A DNA stretch of 64,000 nucleotides, taken from assembly GCA_016191525.1 (NCBI GenBank), contig JACPOK010000019.1, forward strand, positions 1 through 64,000, read 5' to 3'. A program made the translations under genes and the position numbers. This document shows positions 1 through 8,216 of the stretch, piece by piece. Position 1 is the stretch's first letter. Every line of letters starts with the position of its first letter. The notes under the pieces are model-generated. The model was given only the letters and a program-made list of their open reading frames with translations. It did not search any database and was not told the DNA's origin. This DNA is from Burkholderiales bacterium. Lineage in GTDB: Bacteria > Pseudomonadota > Gammaproteobacteria > Burkholderiales > Burkholderiaceae_C.

Positions 1-214
1 GTATCGGTTGTCACGCCAGTGGCATTGCCGAGTAGCTAAGTGTGGAAGAGATAACCGCTGAAAGCATCTAAGCGGGAAACTCGTTTCAAGATGAGATCTG
101 CCGGGGCCTTGAGCCCCCTGAAGAGTCGTTCAAGACCAGGACGTTGATAGGTCAGGTGTGGAAGCGCAGTAATGCGTTAAGCTAACTGATACTAATTGCT
201 CGTGCGGCTTGACC
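1..214 (+). rRNA. rrl: 23S ribosomal RNA, 3' end (partial)
   Basis: The first bases of the window read as the conserved 3' end of bacterial 23S rRNA, ending in the helix that closes domain VI (GATACTAATTGCTCGTGCGG, then CTTGACC). The gene starts outside the window. The mature 3' end is placed at about 214 by analogy with other proteobacterial 23S genes, with an error of a few bases. A 5S gene follows about 120 bases downstream, so this is the distal end of an rRNA operon read on the plus strand. Confidence 0.95.
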
Positions 215-220
215 CTATAA

Positions 221-326
221 CTTTGATCAGCCGATCAAGGTTGTTATGCCAAGTGACGCAATTCAAAAATACTCGAAGCTGATTCCAAACTCTATGAATT
301 CGTTGTCTTGATCCAATCAAGACAAC
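221..326 (+). other. 23S-5S spacer with two hairpins (rRNA processing region)
   Basis: The spacer holds two inverted repeats. One pairs 221-228 with 233-240 (an 8-bp stem including a wobble pair). The other is a perfect 11-bp stem pairing 302-312 with 316-326 (GTTGTCTTGAT with its complement, 3-base loop), followed by six A. The second stem ends 10 bases before 5S. No U-tract follows it, so it is not an intrinsic terminator on the plus strand. A role in precursor folding or RNase processing is inference from its position. Confidence 0.45.
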
Positions 327-336
327 AAAAAAGTTA

Positions 337-452
337 TGCCTGATGACCATAGCGAGTTGGTACCACTCCTTCCCATCCCGAACAGGACAGTGAAACGACT
401 CAGCGCCGATGATAGTGCGGGTTCCCGTGTGAAAGTAGGACATCGTCAGGCT
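337..452 (+). rRNA. rrf: 5S ribosomal RNA
   Basis: About 116 bases that match bacterial 5S rRNA. The ends TGCCTGATGACC and CATCGTCAGGCT pair with each other, and the internal loop region CCATCCCGAACAG (loop C/helix III) and the stretch GATAGTGCGGG are typical. It lies downstream of 23S in the same direction and before a strong terminator, as expected for the last gene of an rRNA operon. The ends are assigned by pairing of helix I and may be off by one or two bases. Confidence 0.95.
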
Positions 453-463
453 CTTACAGCCTC

Positions 464-500
464 AAAAGCCCCAGCAGAAATGCTGGGGCTTTTGTCTTTT
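464..500 (+). terminator. Intrinsic terminator of the rRNA operon
   Basis: A perfect 13-bp inverted repeat (464-476 with 481-493) with a GAAA tetraloop at 477-480 and a T-rich tail lies 12 bases after 5S. The stem AAAAGCCCCAGCA carries an A-run on one side and a T-run on the other, so it can also stop transcription from the opposite strand, where the MBL-fold gene ends at 526. This is the clearest intrinsic terminator in the window. Confidence 0.92.
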
Positions 501-525
501 CCGAACCGTTTTCTTAAAAGCGAAA

Positions 526-1443
526 TCAGCGGTTAAAGAGGATGTCGCCGTCGCGGCCGGCGGCGCCAGAGCGCACCAGGTCGTCTGCCAGCTGCAGAAC
601 CCAGGGCTCGAAGCCGGCGCTGCCAAACCAGCGCGCGTGAACCACCGCGAAATACGGCGTGGCATTGGCCCACTGAATCAGCTGGCGCATGCCCAGCTGC
701 TGAAGCTCAAGCAGTTTAAATTTCACCAGCACTTTGGCCGCATGGCCGGCGTGCTTGCGCGGGCTGGCAATGAAACCATCCAGCCGCCGGCGGGCCGCGG
801 CCAGCGATTCGGTCACATGGGTGAACACATTGCCGTGGCCCGGGATGACGATTCGCGGGCGCAGCGACTCGATCAGATCCAGTGTCGCCCCGACTTCATC
901 GAACGCCTGCTCGCCTTCCAGTTCTGGAAACACCACGCCAAAACCGTTCTCCCACATCGCGTCCGCGGAAACCAGCGTTCTGGACGAGGGCTCGAACAGG
1001 ATCACCGAGTGCGGATCGTGCCCCGGCGCGGCATGCACCTCCCAGACCAAATCGCCGAGCGCGATTTCACTGCCCGGCAACAGCAGTCCATCCAGCCGGA
1101 ACGGCGGGCATTGCTGGCCAGTGGGCGTGTAAGTGAGCGCCACCGGGTCCCAGTTGCGGACATATTCCGCCTGGCCCGGCGGGATCAGTGTGCGAAGTTC
1201 GGGATAGTGCGCCTGCAATGCCGCGTTGCCGCCGCAGTGGTCGCTGTGCAAATGGGTGTTCAGCAGCAATTCCAGCGGCCGTTCACCCAGTGCCTGTTGC
1301 AACAGGGCGACGGTCTGCTGAGAATGTGTCGCATAACCGGTGTCGATCAGCGCCGCCGGACCTTTGCCCGTACAAAGAATATTGTTGGCCGACAGCCAGC
1401 CGCGTTCGAAAACGCGGACCCCGGCCGGCAGCTGGATGTTCAC
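526..1443 (-). CDS. MBL-fold metallo-hydrolase
   Basis: A 305-residue protein of the metallo-beta-lactamase fold. The metal-binding motif THLHSDH is near residue 65, followed by PGHDPHS, a SADAMW segment (bridging Asp) and IPGHG. These match hydrolases of the glyoxalase II-like group; the substrate is unknown. The chosen GTG start at 1443 overlaps the TGA of the upstream acyl-CoA ligase by four bases (GTGA), a classic translational coupling. Upstream in-frame codons would run inside the ligase gene in another frame and look like shadow coding. The C-terminal 60 residues fall outside the usual core and resemble the helical tail seen in family members. Coupling to a FadD-type ligase suggests an acyl-CoA or ester substrate, which is inference. 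Confidence 0.85.
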   Translation of the reverse strand: MNIQLPAGVRVFERGWLSANNILCTGKGPAALIDTGYATHSQQTVALLQQALGERPLELLLNTHLHSDHCGGNAALQAHYPELRTLIPPGQAEYVRNWDPVALTYTPTGQQCPPFRLDGLLLPGSEIALGDLVWEVHAAPGHDPHSVILFEPSSRTLVSADAMWENGFGVVFPELEGEQAFDEVGATLDLIESLRPRIVIPGHGNVFTHVTESLAAARRRLDGFIASPRKHAGHAAKVLVKFKLLELQQLGMRQLIQWANATPYFAVVHARWFGSAGFEPWVLQLADDLVRSGAAGRDGDILFNR

Positions 1444-3125
1444 TTGCCCGAACGCAGTTCCCGCCGCAGGATCTTGCCGACGTTGGTCTTGGGAAGGTCG
1501 TCGCGGAACTCGATGTATTTCGGCACCTTGTAGCCGGTCAGGTTCTGGCGACAGTATTTGGCGACGTCGTCTTCGGTCAGGGTGGGGTCGTTCTTCACGA
1601 CAAATACCTTGATGGCCTCGCCCTGCTTCTCGTCCGCGATGCCGATGGCCGCGCATTCCACCACGCCAGGACACAGCGATATCACGTTTTCCAATTCATT
1701 CGGAAAGACGTTGAAGCCGCTCACCAGGATCATGTCCTTCTTGCGGTCCACGATCTTTGTGTAGCCACGCTCGTCCATGATCCCGATGTCGCCGGTGCGC
1801 ATGAACCCGTCAGCGGTGAACGCCTTGGCGTTCTCTTCGGGTTGGTTGTAGTAGCCCACCATGACGTTCGGGCCCCTGATGCAGATCTCGCCCGACGCTC
1901 CCTGCTCGAGCGAATTGCCGTCGTCGTCCTTGATCGCCACGTCGATGCCCGGCAGCGGCAGGCCGATCGTTCCCGAGAATTCCTTGCTCAGCACCGGGTT
2001 GTTGGTGCCGATGGCGCAGGTCTCGCTCATGCCCCAGCCTTCCACCATCGGGCAGCCGGTGGCTTCCTGCCAGTGCCTGGCGGTTCCCTCCGAAGCCGCC
2101 ATGCCGCCGGCCTGCGACACGCAAAGTTGCGAGAAGTCGATGCTCTTGAATTGCGGGTGCTGCAGCAGCGCGTTGAACAGAGTGTTCACCGCCGGCATCA
2201 TGTGGAAGGGGCGCTTTTTCAGCACGTCAATGAACTTGCCGAAATCCCTGGGGTTGGGAATCAATGTCAGGTGCGAGCCCCAGCGTATGGCCAGCAGGGA
2301 CAGCGTCAGCGCGAAAATGTGATACAGCGGCAGCGCCGCGATGCTGTTGGTCTTGCTCACGTCGCCGATGCGTTTCAGCGCAGGTGTGAACCAGGCCTCG
2401 GCCTGGAGGATGGCCGCCACGATGTTGCGGTGGGTCAGCACCGCGCCCTTGGAAAGGCCGGTGGTGCCGCCCGTGTACTGAAGGAACGCTACTGAATCCA
2501 GCGTCTGCACCGCGGGCTTGAGCGACATCGACGTGCCATCCGCCACCGCGCGATTGAACGGGGTCACCTTGCGGCCGCTGGTCAACGGAATCCTGTAGGC
2601 AGGAACCATCTTGGCCAGGTGGCGCACCGCGAACGTGATCCAGGTGCCAAACACAAAACCCAGCAGGTCACCCATCGAGGCCATGACCACATGCTGGATG
2701 CTGGTGCGGTCGATCACTTCTTCCAGCGTGTGGGCGAAGTTCTCCAGGATCACGATGGCGGTGGCGCCCGAGTCCTTGAGCTGGTGCTCCAGCTCGCGTG
2801 CCGTGTACAGCGGGTTCACGTTCACGCAGGTGTAGCCCGCGCGAAGGATGGCGGCCATCGTCACCGCGAACTGGGGAATATTCGGCAGCATGATCGCCAC
2901 CCGCGCGCCGGGCTCCAGTCCCTGCGCCTGCAGCCACGCGCCCAGCGAGGCGGACAGGTCATCCAGCTGGCCATAGCTCATCCACTTTTCCATGCAGACC
3001 GAGAACGGCTTGGCGGCGTTCTTGCGGAACGATTCTTCCAGCAAGTGGGTCAGCGACCGGTATTGCTCCGGGTGAATCTCATGGGGCACGCCCTCGGGAT
3101 AGCTCTTGAGCCAGTACTTTTCCAT
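1440..3125 (-). CDS. fadD: Long-chain fatty acid-CoA ligase (FadD type)
   Basis: A 561-residue AMP-forming ligase, the same length as well-studied FadD proteins. It should activate long-chain fatty acids with ATP and CoA for beta-oxidation at the inner membrane. Visible motifs are the P-loop YTGGTTGLSKG near residue 217, the GWGMSETC region (A5), YTKIVDRKKD with the adenylate-binding Asp upstream, and the C-terminal lysine motif NVGKILRREL. The N-terminus MEKYWLKSYPEGVPHEI is typical of the beta/gammaproteobacterial family. The ATG at 3125 is the only sensible start. The gene is the first of a two-gene unit with the MBL-fold hydrolase, overlapping it by four bases. Confidence 0.93.
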   Translation of the reverse strand: MEKYWLKSYPEGVPHEIHPEQYRSLTHLLEESFRKNAAKPFSVCMEKWMSYGQLDDLSASLGAWLQAQGLEPGARVAIMLPNIPQFAVTMAAILRAGYTCVNVNPLYTARELEHQLKDSGATAIVILENFAHTLEEVIDRTSIQHVVMASMGDLLGFVFGTWITFAVRHLAKMVPAYRIPLTSGRKVTPFNRAVADGTSMSLKPAVQTLDSVAFLQYTGGTTGLSKGAVLTHRNIVAAILQAEAWFTPALKRIGDVSKTNSIAALPLYHIFALTLSLLAIRWGSHLTLIPNPRDFGKFIDVLKKRPFHMMPAVNTLFNALLQHPQFKSIDFSQLCVSQAGGMAASEGTARHWQEATGCPMVEGWGMSETCAIGTNNPVLSKEFSGTIGLPLPGIDVAIKDDDGNSLEQGASGEICIRGPNVMVGYYNQPEENAKAFTADGFMRTGDIGIMDERGYTKIVDRKKDMILVSGFNVFPNELENVISLCPGVVECAAIGIADEKQGEAIKVFVVKNDPTLTEDDVAKYCRQNLTGYKVPKYIEFRDDLPKTNVGKILRRELRSGK

Positions 3126-3172
3126 TCCAGGTCTCCTTCGGCTGCGATTGTCAAAGGATGGGCGGCGGATAG

Positions 3173-3913
3173 TTAGGGGGCTTGTCCTAAGGTGCCGGCC
3201 AGTTCCGTCCCGCAGGCGACAAGATCGGCGTCAAACAGCGATTGCAGCAGCGCCGACTCGCGCGCGCTGATGGTGCCCAGGAACTGCGCCGCACCCTGCC
3301 GGCCACCCGCCATGGCCGCGAACGTGTCGAACCCCGTTTCCAGGAAACGCTGCAGCGAACCCAGGCCGGCAGCCGAGGCAGGCCCGCGCATCATGCGCAG
3401 CATCATGCGCAGGCCCGGCGTCCGGGTCAGCCGCGCCATCTGCTCGCCGATCTCCAGCACCACCTTCAGCTGGCCCTCGCGCTCGGCGCGCCGTCCTGTG
3501 GCGCGCCAGGCCGCGACATACCGGCCGGCTGGCGACTGGGCCGGATCGACGGCCAGCCAGGCCATGCCCATCGCGTGATCCAGTTCTTCAGTCATCGCGT
3601 GCAACTCCGCCAGGGCCACGGCGGTTTGCACCACCTGCGCCGGAAAAAACCGCTCGATCGCGCCGGCGATGCGCGCGAACTGCGCATTGCGCTGGGCGTA
3701 GTCCTTGTCGCTGTACAGCTCATCCAGGAAGAACCGGGCTGCCGCGGCGTAAGGCCCGCCCCGCATCAGGTCCGCATAAGTGCCGGAGAAACGCTTCGCC
3801 TGCAGCCGCTTGACCTGCACCACCGCCTCGCTCAGCGCGGGTTCGCGATCGCCCGCATGCCGCAGCAGCGAAACCCGGGCGACGGCATTGCGAATTTTTT
3901 GAGCGGCTTCCAT
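3173..3913 (-). CDS. Conserved protein of unknown function
   Basis: A 246-residue soluble protein, mostly helical by composition, with no signal peptide and no transmembrane segment. I do not recognise a catalytic motif. Conserved-looking blocks are FFLDELYSDKDY and the stretch near FFPAQVVQTAVALAELHAMTEELD. I recall similar uncharacterised proteins in other betaproteobacteria. The start is taken at the ATG at 3913, since a longer reading frame runs across the divergent gene at 3982. It lies 47 bases downstream of fadD in the same direction and may belong to the same unit or have its own promoter in the 68-base gap to the divergent gene at 3982. Confidence 0.75.
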   Translation of the reverse strand: MEAAQKIRNAVARVSLLRHAGDREPALSEAVVQVKRLQAKRFSGTYADLMRGGPYAAAARFFLDELYSDKDYAQRNAQFARIAGAIERFFPAQVVQTAVALAELHAMTEELDHAMGMAWLAVDPAQSPAGRYVAAWRATGRRAEREGQLKVVLEIGEQMARLTRTPGLRMMLRMMRGPASAAGLGSLQRFLETGFDTFAAMAGGRQGAAQFLGTISARESALLQSLFDADLVACGTELAGTLGQAP

Positions 3914-3981
3914 GCAAACCACTAGTCTATCTAGGCGGCGCGCTCTACGTCGCGCGCCGTGCTGCATGCGATAGTCAGCCG

Positions 3982-4488
3982 ATGCAAAGAAGAAGCTTGC
4001 TGAAGCTGGGTGCAGTGTCGGCCGCGGTGCTGGCCATCGCCGGCGGCGGCCTGGCGTTGATGCAGCCGGGACTTGACGCCGGACGGCTCGCGCCAGCATC
4101 GCGCGAAGTATTCTCCGCGGTGGGCCGCGCCATCCTGGAAGGCACGTTGCCCGCTGATGATGGCGCGCGCCAGATCGCACTCAACGGCCTGCTGGAGCGC
4201 ATCGATACCCTGGTGGCCGGCTTGCCGGCGCATGCGCAGGGCGAGTTGTCGCAGTTGCTCGCGCTGCTTGCCAGCGGCGCCGGCCGCCGCACCATGGCGG
4301 GCCTCGCGCCCGAGTGGTCTGCGGCTGCGACGCCTGAAGTCCAGCAGGCCCTCCAGGGCATGCGTGTTTCAGGCCTGGCGTTGCGCCGGCAGGCCTACCA
4401 GGCGTTGCACGACATCGTAGTCGGCGCGTACTTTGCCGATGCCTCCACCTGGGCGCAGCTCGGTTATCCCGGCCCCACAAAAATATGA
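3982..4488 (+). CDS. TAT-signal small subunit partnering a GMC dehydrogenase
   Basis: A 168-residue protein that begins MQRRSLLKLGAVSAAVLAIAGG, a twin-arginine-type signal (arginine pair at residues 3-4, then a hydrophobic stretch). The mature part is small, helical and without cofactor motifs, like the gamma or 'subunit 3' proteins found with membrane-bound GMC dehydrogenases. Its stop codon overlaps the start of the GMC gene by four bases (ATGA), which supports a complex. In such complexes the small subunit helps export or stability of the flavoprotein, which often lacks its own signal. That role here is inference from context. Confidence 0.75.
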   Translation: MQRRSLLKLGAVSAAVLAIAGGGLALMQPGLDAGRLAPASREVFSAVGRAILEGTLPADDGARQIALNGLLERIDTLVAGLPAHAQGELSQLLALLASGAGRRTMAGLAPEWSAAATPEVQQALQGMRVSGLALRRQAYQALHDIVVGAYFADASTWAQLGYPGPTKI

Positions 4489-6104
4489 GCAGCGTGCAAG
4501 ACCCCATCCGCGAGGGCCTGGCGCGCGGCTGGAAAGTACTGGGCGGCCCGCACGGCCCCTTGCCCGCCACGCTGAGCTGCGATGTCGCCATCGTTGGCTC
4601 CGGCGCCGGCGCCGGCATCACCGCTGAAATCCTCACTCGCGCGGGGCTCAAGGTTGTGATCATCGAAGAGGGCCCATTGCGCAGCAGCACAGACTTCAAC
4701 CAGCAGGAAGCGGTGGCCTATCCCTCGCTCTACCAGGAGAGCGCCGCGCGCAAAACGCAGGACAAGGCGATCAACATCCTGCAGGGCCGCTGCGTGGGCG
4801 GGTCCACCACCGTCAACTGGACCAGCTCGTTCCGTACGCCTCCCGCCACGCTGGACTACTGGCGTGACCATTTCAGCCTGCAGGGTTTCGGCAACGACGA
4901 ACTCGCGCCATTTTTCGCGCAGGCCGAGCGGCGCCTGAACATAGGCCCCTGGCTCACGCCGCCGAACGAAAACAACGACCTGCTGCGCCGGGGCGCGGCC
5001 AGGCTGGGCATTCCGGCCGCGGCCATCGCGCGCAACGTCAAGGGCTGCTGGAACCTGGGCTCCTGCGGCATGGGCTGCCCCACCAACGCCAAGCAGTCGA
5101 TGCTGGTGACCACCATTCCCGCGGCGCTGGACAAGGGCGCCATCCTGTTGGTGGAGACCCGAGCCGACAGGTTCGAGCTGTCCGGGGGCAAGGTAATTTC
5201 ACTCCTTTGTTCAGAGGTAAAACAGGCTGCAGAGCGCTCTGTGCCTGCGTATGCAGCTATAAAAATAGTAGCAAAGCACTTTGTGCTGGCTGCGGGCGCC
5301 ATCAATTCACCCGCCGTGCTGCTGCGCTCGCAGGCGCCCGATCCGCACGGCCGTCTGGGCGCGCGCACTTTCCTGCACCCGGTGGTGATGTCGGCCGCGC
5401 AGATGGAGCAGAAGGTCGAAGGCTGGCAGGGCGCACCGCAAACGATCTACAGCGACCACTTCCTTGAGACCCAGCCCATCGACGGGCCCATCGGCTTCAA
5501 GCTGGAAGCGCCGCCGCTGCACCCCGTGATCTTCGCCTCCAGTGTGTCCGGCTACGGCCAGGAACAGGCGGGCCTGCTCAAGAAATTCCCGCAGACCCAC
5601 GTGCTGCTGGCCTTGCTGCGCGACGGCTTCCATGAGGAATCAGCCGGCGGCCAGGTGGGCTTGCGCAGCGATGGCTCCGCCACGCTGGACTACCCGCTCA
5701 CCGGCTTTGTCATGGAAGGGGCGCGCCGCGCGCTGCTCGCCATGGCCGAGATCCAGTTCGCCGCCGGCGCGCAGCAGGTGCTGCCGGTCCATGAGATGGC
5801 TAGCCCGTACCCCACCTGGGCGCGGGCGCGCGACGCCTTGCATTCGCTGCCGATGAAGCCGCTGCTCACCAAGGTGGTCAGCGCCCACGTGATGGGAGGC
5901 TGCGGCCTGGCCGGCAGCGAAAAGCAGGGCGTGACGCGCCCTGACGGCGTGCACTGGCAGATCGAGAACCTGTCCATCCACGACGGCTCGCTCTTTCCCA
6001 CCAGCATCGGGGCCAACCCCCAGCTGTCGGTCTATGGCATCAGCAACCGCCTCGCCCAGGGGCTGGCGCACCGGCTGGCGGGGCGCGACGTGGCGCTGGC
6101 CTGA
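4485..6104 (+). CDS. GMC family FAD-dependent oxidoreductase (large subunit)
   Basis: A 539-residue flavoprotein. The dinucleotide-binding motif DVAIVGSGAGAG is near residue 35, the GMC signature region CVGGSTTVNW near residue 107, a Cys-rich NLGSCGMGC segment near 190, and the active-site region SAHVMGGCGL near 470. It probably oxidises an alcohol or sterol and passes electrons to a membrane acceptor. No cytochrome gene is adjacent. It starts at an ATGA overlap with the TAT-signal subunit and ends at a TGATG overlap with the hydrolase gene. Residues 243-265 are encoded by an inserted palindromic repeat (about 5207-5277) and fall in a loop just before the conserved VLAAGAINSP block. Confidence 0.9.
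   Translation: MSSVQDPIREGLARGWKVLGGPHGPLPATLSCDVAIVGSGAGAGITAEILTRAGLKVVIIEEGPLRSSTDFNQQEAVAYPSLYQESAARKTQDKAINILQGRCVGGSTTVNWTSSFRTPPATLDYWRDHFSLQGFGNDELAPFFAQAERRLNIGPWLTPPNENNDLLRRGAARLGIPAAAIARNVKGCWNLGSCGMGCPTNAKQSMLVTTIPAALDKGAILLVETRADRFELSGGKVISLLCSEVKQAAERSVPAYAAIKIVAKHFVLAAGAINSPAVLLRSQAPDPHGRLGARTFLHPVVMSAAQMEQKVEGWQGAPQTIYSDHFLETQPIDGPIGFKLEAPPLHPVIFASSVSGYGQEQAGLLKKFPQTHVLLALLRDGFHEESAGGQVGLRSDGSATLDYPLTGFVMEGARRALLAMAEIQFAAGAQQVLPVHEMASPYPTWARARDALHSLPMKPLLTKVVSAHVMGGCGLAGSEKQGVTRPDGVHWQIENLSIHDGSLFPTSIGANPQLSVYGISNRLAQGLAHRLAGRDVALA
5207..5277 (+). repeat. Palindromic coding repeat, copy 1 (inside GMC gene)
   Basis: About 70 bases starting TTCAGAGGTAAAA and ending near GTAGCAAAGC. 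By hand alignment roughly 51 of 65 positions match copy 2 at 31988-32054. Copy 3 at 53673-53737 is the same unit in reverse. The copy is AT-richer than its surroundings and is read in frame, giving SEVKQAAERS followed by VPAYAAIKIVAK. Similar short elements are common in Comamonadaceae genomes as far as I recall. Confidence 0.85.
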
Positions 6105-7021
6105 TGCGAGAGGCCTCGTCACTGGCGCGCCTGCAGCAGGTCACCACGCTGGGGCTGCTGGCATGCGCCTCGGCCTGGCTGCTGTTCCACTGGAGCGCGT
6201 CGCCGCTGCGGGCCAGCGCCGGGTTCCTGCTTATTGTGCTGGGCTACAGCATCTTCCTGGGCCTGGAATTCATCGCGTTGCGCTTCGCCGGCCGCAGCGA
6301 CCCGGCGCCGCGCCCGCGCTGGGGCGAACTCGCCCGTGCCTGGGCGGGCGAAACGCTGATGGCGCCGCGCGTGTTCTGCTGGCGCCAGCCTTTCCGCTGG
6401 AATGAAGTGCCCGACAACCTCGACCCCGCGGCCGGACTCCAGGGGCGGCGGGGCGTCGTGCTGGTCCACGGCTTCGTCTGCAACCGCGGGTTCTGGACGC
6501 CGTGGCTGCAGCGCCTGCAGGCGCAGAAACGCGCTTTCGTCGCAGTCAACCTGGAGCCGGTGTTCGGCTCCATCGACGACTATGTGCCGCTGATCGAGCG
6601 CGCCGTGCGGCAGGTCACCGCAGCCACCGGCATGCCACCCGTGCTGGTGTGCCACAGCATGGGCGGGCTGGCCGCCCGCGGCTGGCTGCGCTCCATGCAG
6701 GCGGATGCGCGGGTGCGCCACGTCATCACCATAGGCACACCCCACCGGGGCACCTGGCTGGGCCGCTTCAGCCACTTCAGCAACGGCCGGCAGATGCACC
6801 TGGGCAGCGACTGGCTGGGTGAGCTGGGGCGCTACGCCTCCCCTGAGCGCCACGCCGGCTTCACCTGCTGGTATTCCAACTGCGACAACATCGTCTTCCC
6901 CGCCTCCACGGCCACGCTGCCGGGCGCGGACAACCGGCTGGTGTTGGGAGTGGCCCACGTCGACCTCGCCTTCCAGCCACTGGTGATGGACGAGTCGCTC
7001 GCGCTCGTCGCGCGCCTGTAA
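6104..7021 (+). CDS. Alpha/beta hydrolase, lipase-like, membrane-anchored
   Basis: A 305-residue protein. Residues 15-60 contain two hydrophobic stretches that could anchor it in the inner membrane. The hydrolase part shows VLVHGFVCNRGFW (oxyanion region), the nucleophile elbow VCHSMGG near residue 186, TIGTPHRGTWLG, and a late LGVAHVDLAF that can supply the catalytic His. This is the triacylglycerol-lipase/EstA-like pattern. The start ATG overlaps the stop of the GMC dehydrogenase gene (TGATG), so it is the third gene of that operon. The substrate is unknown. Confidence 0.85.
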   Translation: MREASSLARLQQVTTLGLLACASAWLLFHWSASPLRASAGFLLIVLGYSIFLGLEFIALRFAGRSDPAPRPRWGELARAWAGETLMAPRVFCWRQPFRWNEVPDNLDPAAGLQGRRGVVLVHGFVCNRGFWTPWLQRLQAQKRAFVAVNLEPVFGSIDDYVPLIERAVRQVTAATGMPPVLVCHSMGGLAARGWLRSMQADARVRHVITIGTPHRGTWLGRFSHFSNGRQMHLGSDWLGELGRYASPERHAGFTCWYSNCDNIVFPASTATLPGADNRLVLGVAHVDLAFQPLVMDESLALVARL

Positions 7022-7081
7022 GATAGGCTTGCAGAAGGCGGGCCCGTCGCGCCCGCCGCGCCAAAACCAAGGACTGACAAC

Positions 7082-8203
7082 ATGGCCCTGATCGTCGTCA
7101 TGGAAGACGATGCCGGCACGCGGATGCTCGTGGCTTCCGTGCTCAAGAAAGACGGGCATGAAGTACTCACGGCCGAAAACGGCGTGCAGGGCATGGAACT
7201 GCTCGCCCAGCGCCGCCCCGACCTGATCATCAGCGACGTGCAGATGCCGGGCATGAACGGCTTCCAGATGCTGGCGGCCGTGCGCAAGGACCCCGCCACC
7301 ACGGGCATTCCGGTCATCTTGCTCACCTCGTTGCAGGAGCGCGGCCACATGCGCATAGGCATGACGACCGGCGCCGACGACTACATCACCAAGCCGTTCC
7401 GCCCTGCCGAACTGCGCGAGGCGGCTTCCGCCCAGCTGAACCGGCGCGCCGTGCAGGCCACGCTGCAGGGCATGGCGGTGGACGCGGCCGTGCAGGCGGC
7501 GCTGGACCAGCAGAAAGACCAGCTGTCCAAGCTGTACGAGCAGCGGCTGGCCACGGAACTCAGCGAACGCTGGCCCGCCGCGGGCGACGGCAGCGAAAGC
7601 GATGAACTGCTGGCCAACGCCACCGTGCTGTTCGTGGACATCCCCAACTACGCGACCGTGGCCGAGCGACTGGATTCGCAGGAGCTGACCGAGCTGGTGA
7701 AGAAGTTCTACGGCAACGCCAACGACACCATCCATCTGTTCGGCGCGCGCAACATCCGCTTCGTGGGCGAAGGGCTGCTGGCGATTTTCGCGGCCACCAC
7801 CGACACCCACACCGTGAACCACAGCCTGCGGGCCGCGCGGGCCGCGCTCGGGCTGGTCGAATCGGGTCACGGCATCAACCAGTACCTGGCGACGCTATAC
7901 GCCGGGCGCAACCTGCCGCGCTTCGAAGTGACGGTGGCGTTGCACACCGGTGCCGTCACGCTGACGGTGCTGCAGGACCCGCTGCACGGCGGCACGGCGC
8001 AGACGCTGCCCGTGGGCGACGCCGTGAGCGCCACCATGCTGCTGCAAAAACAGGGGCGCACGCTGGGCTGGCCCATCATCTCCAGCGTGGCCACGCTGCG
8101 CGCCGTTACCGGCGCCGTCAAGACCGGGCGCCGCGCCATGGTGGACCTGCCGGGCCGCACGCAGCCGGTCGATGCGATCGAAGTGACAGGCCTGGCCCTG
8201 TGA
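7082..8203 (+). CDS. Response regulator with degenerate class III cyclase domain
   Basis: A 373-residue protein with an N-terminal receiver domain (residues 1-120; acidic MEDD, phospho-acceptor Asp52 in SDVQMPG, Lys in YITKPF), a helical linker (about 130-175) and a C-terminal domain with the fold pattern of class III nucleotidyl cyclases. The first metal Asp is present (VDIPN, Asp186). The second metal position reads VGEGLLAIF (Glu230 instead of Asp), and the transition-state Asn and Arg are missing in the segment GDAVSATMLLQ. It may therefore be a pseudo-cyclase. It lies 13 bases before the hybrid kinase gene, its likely phospho-donor. Confidence 0.88.
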   Translation: MALIVVMEDDAGTRMLVASVLKKDGHEVLTAENGVQGMELLAQRRPDLIISDVQMPGMNGFQMLAAVRKDPATTGIPVILLTSLQERGHMRIGMTTGADDYITKPFRPAELREAASAQLNRRAVQATLQGMAVDAAVQAALDQQKDQLSKLYEQRLATELSERWPAAGDGSESDELLANATVLFVDIPNYATVAERLDSQELTELVKKFYGNANDTIHLFGARNIRFVGEGLLAIFAATTDTHTVNHSLRAARAALGLVESGHGINQYLATLYAGRNLPRFEVTVALHTGAVTLTVLQDPLHGGTAQTLPVGDAVSATMLLQKQGRTLGWPIISSVATLRAVTGAVKTGRRAMVDLPGRTQPVDAIEVTGLAL

Positions 8204-8216
8204 AGCCCGCCGTGCC

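Noticed and set aside
302..326. Strong hairpin before 5S as a terminator
   Set aside because: It is followed by A residues on plus and has no T-tract on minus; it lies inside the rRNA transcript.
1188..2495. Plus-strand open frame (435 residues) opposite fadD
   Set aside because: fadD motifs are complete on the minus strand; this frame is a shadow.
3914..4180. N-terminal extension of the unknown gene at 3173-3913
   Set aside because: It would overlap the divergent TAT-signal gene and adds low-complexity Arg-rich sequence.
6119..7870. Antisense open frame (583 residues) across the hydrolase and receiver-cyclase genes
   Set aside because: It spans two real genes and their gap and has shadow composition.
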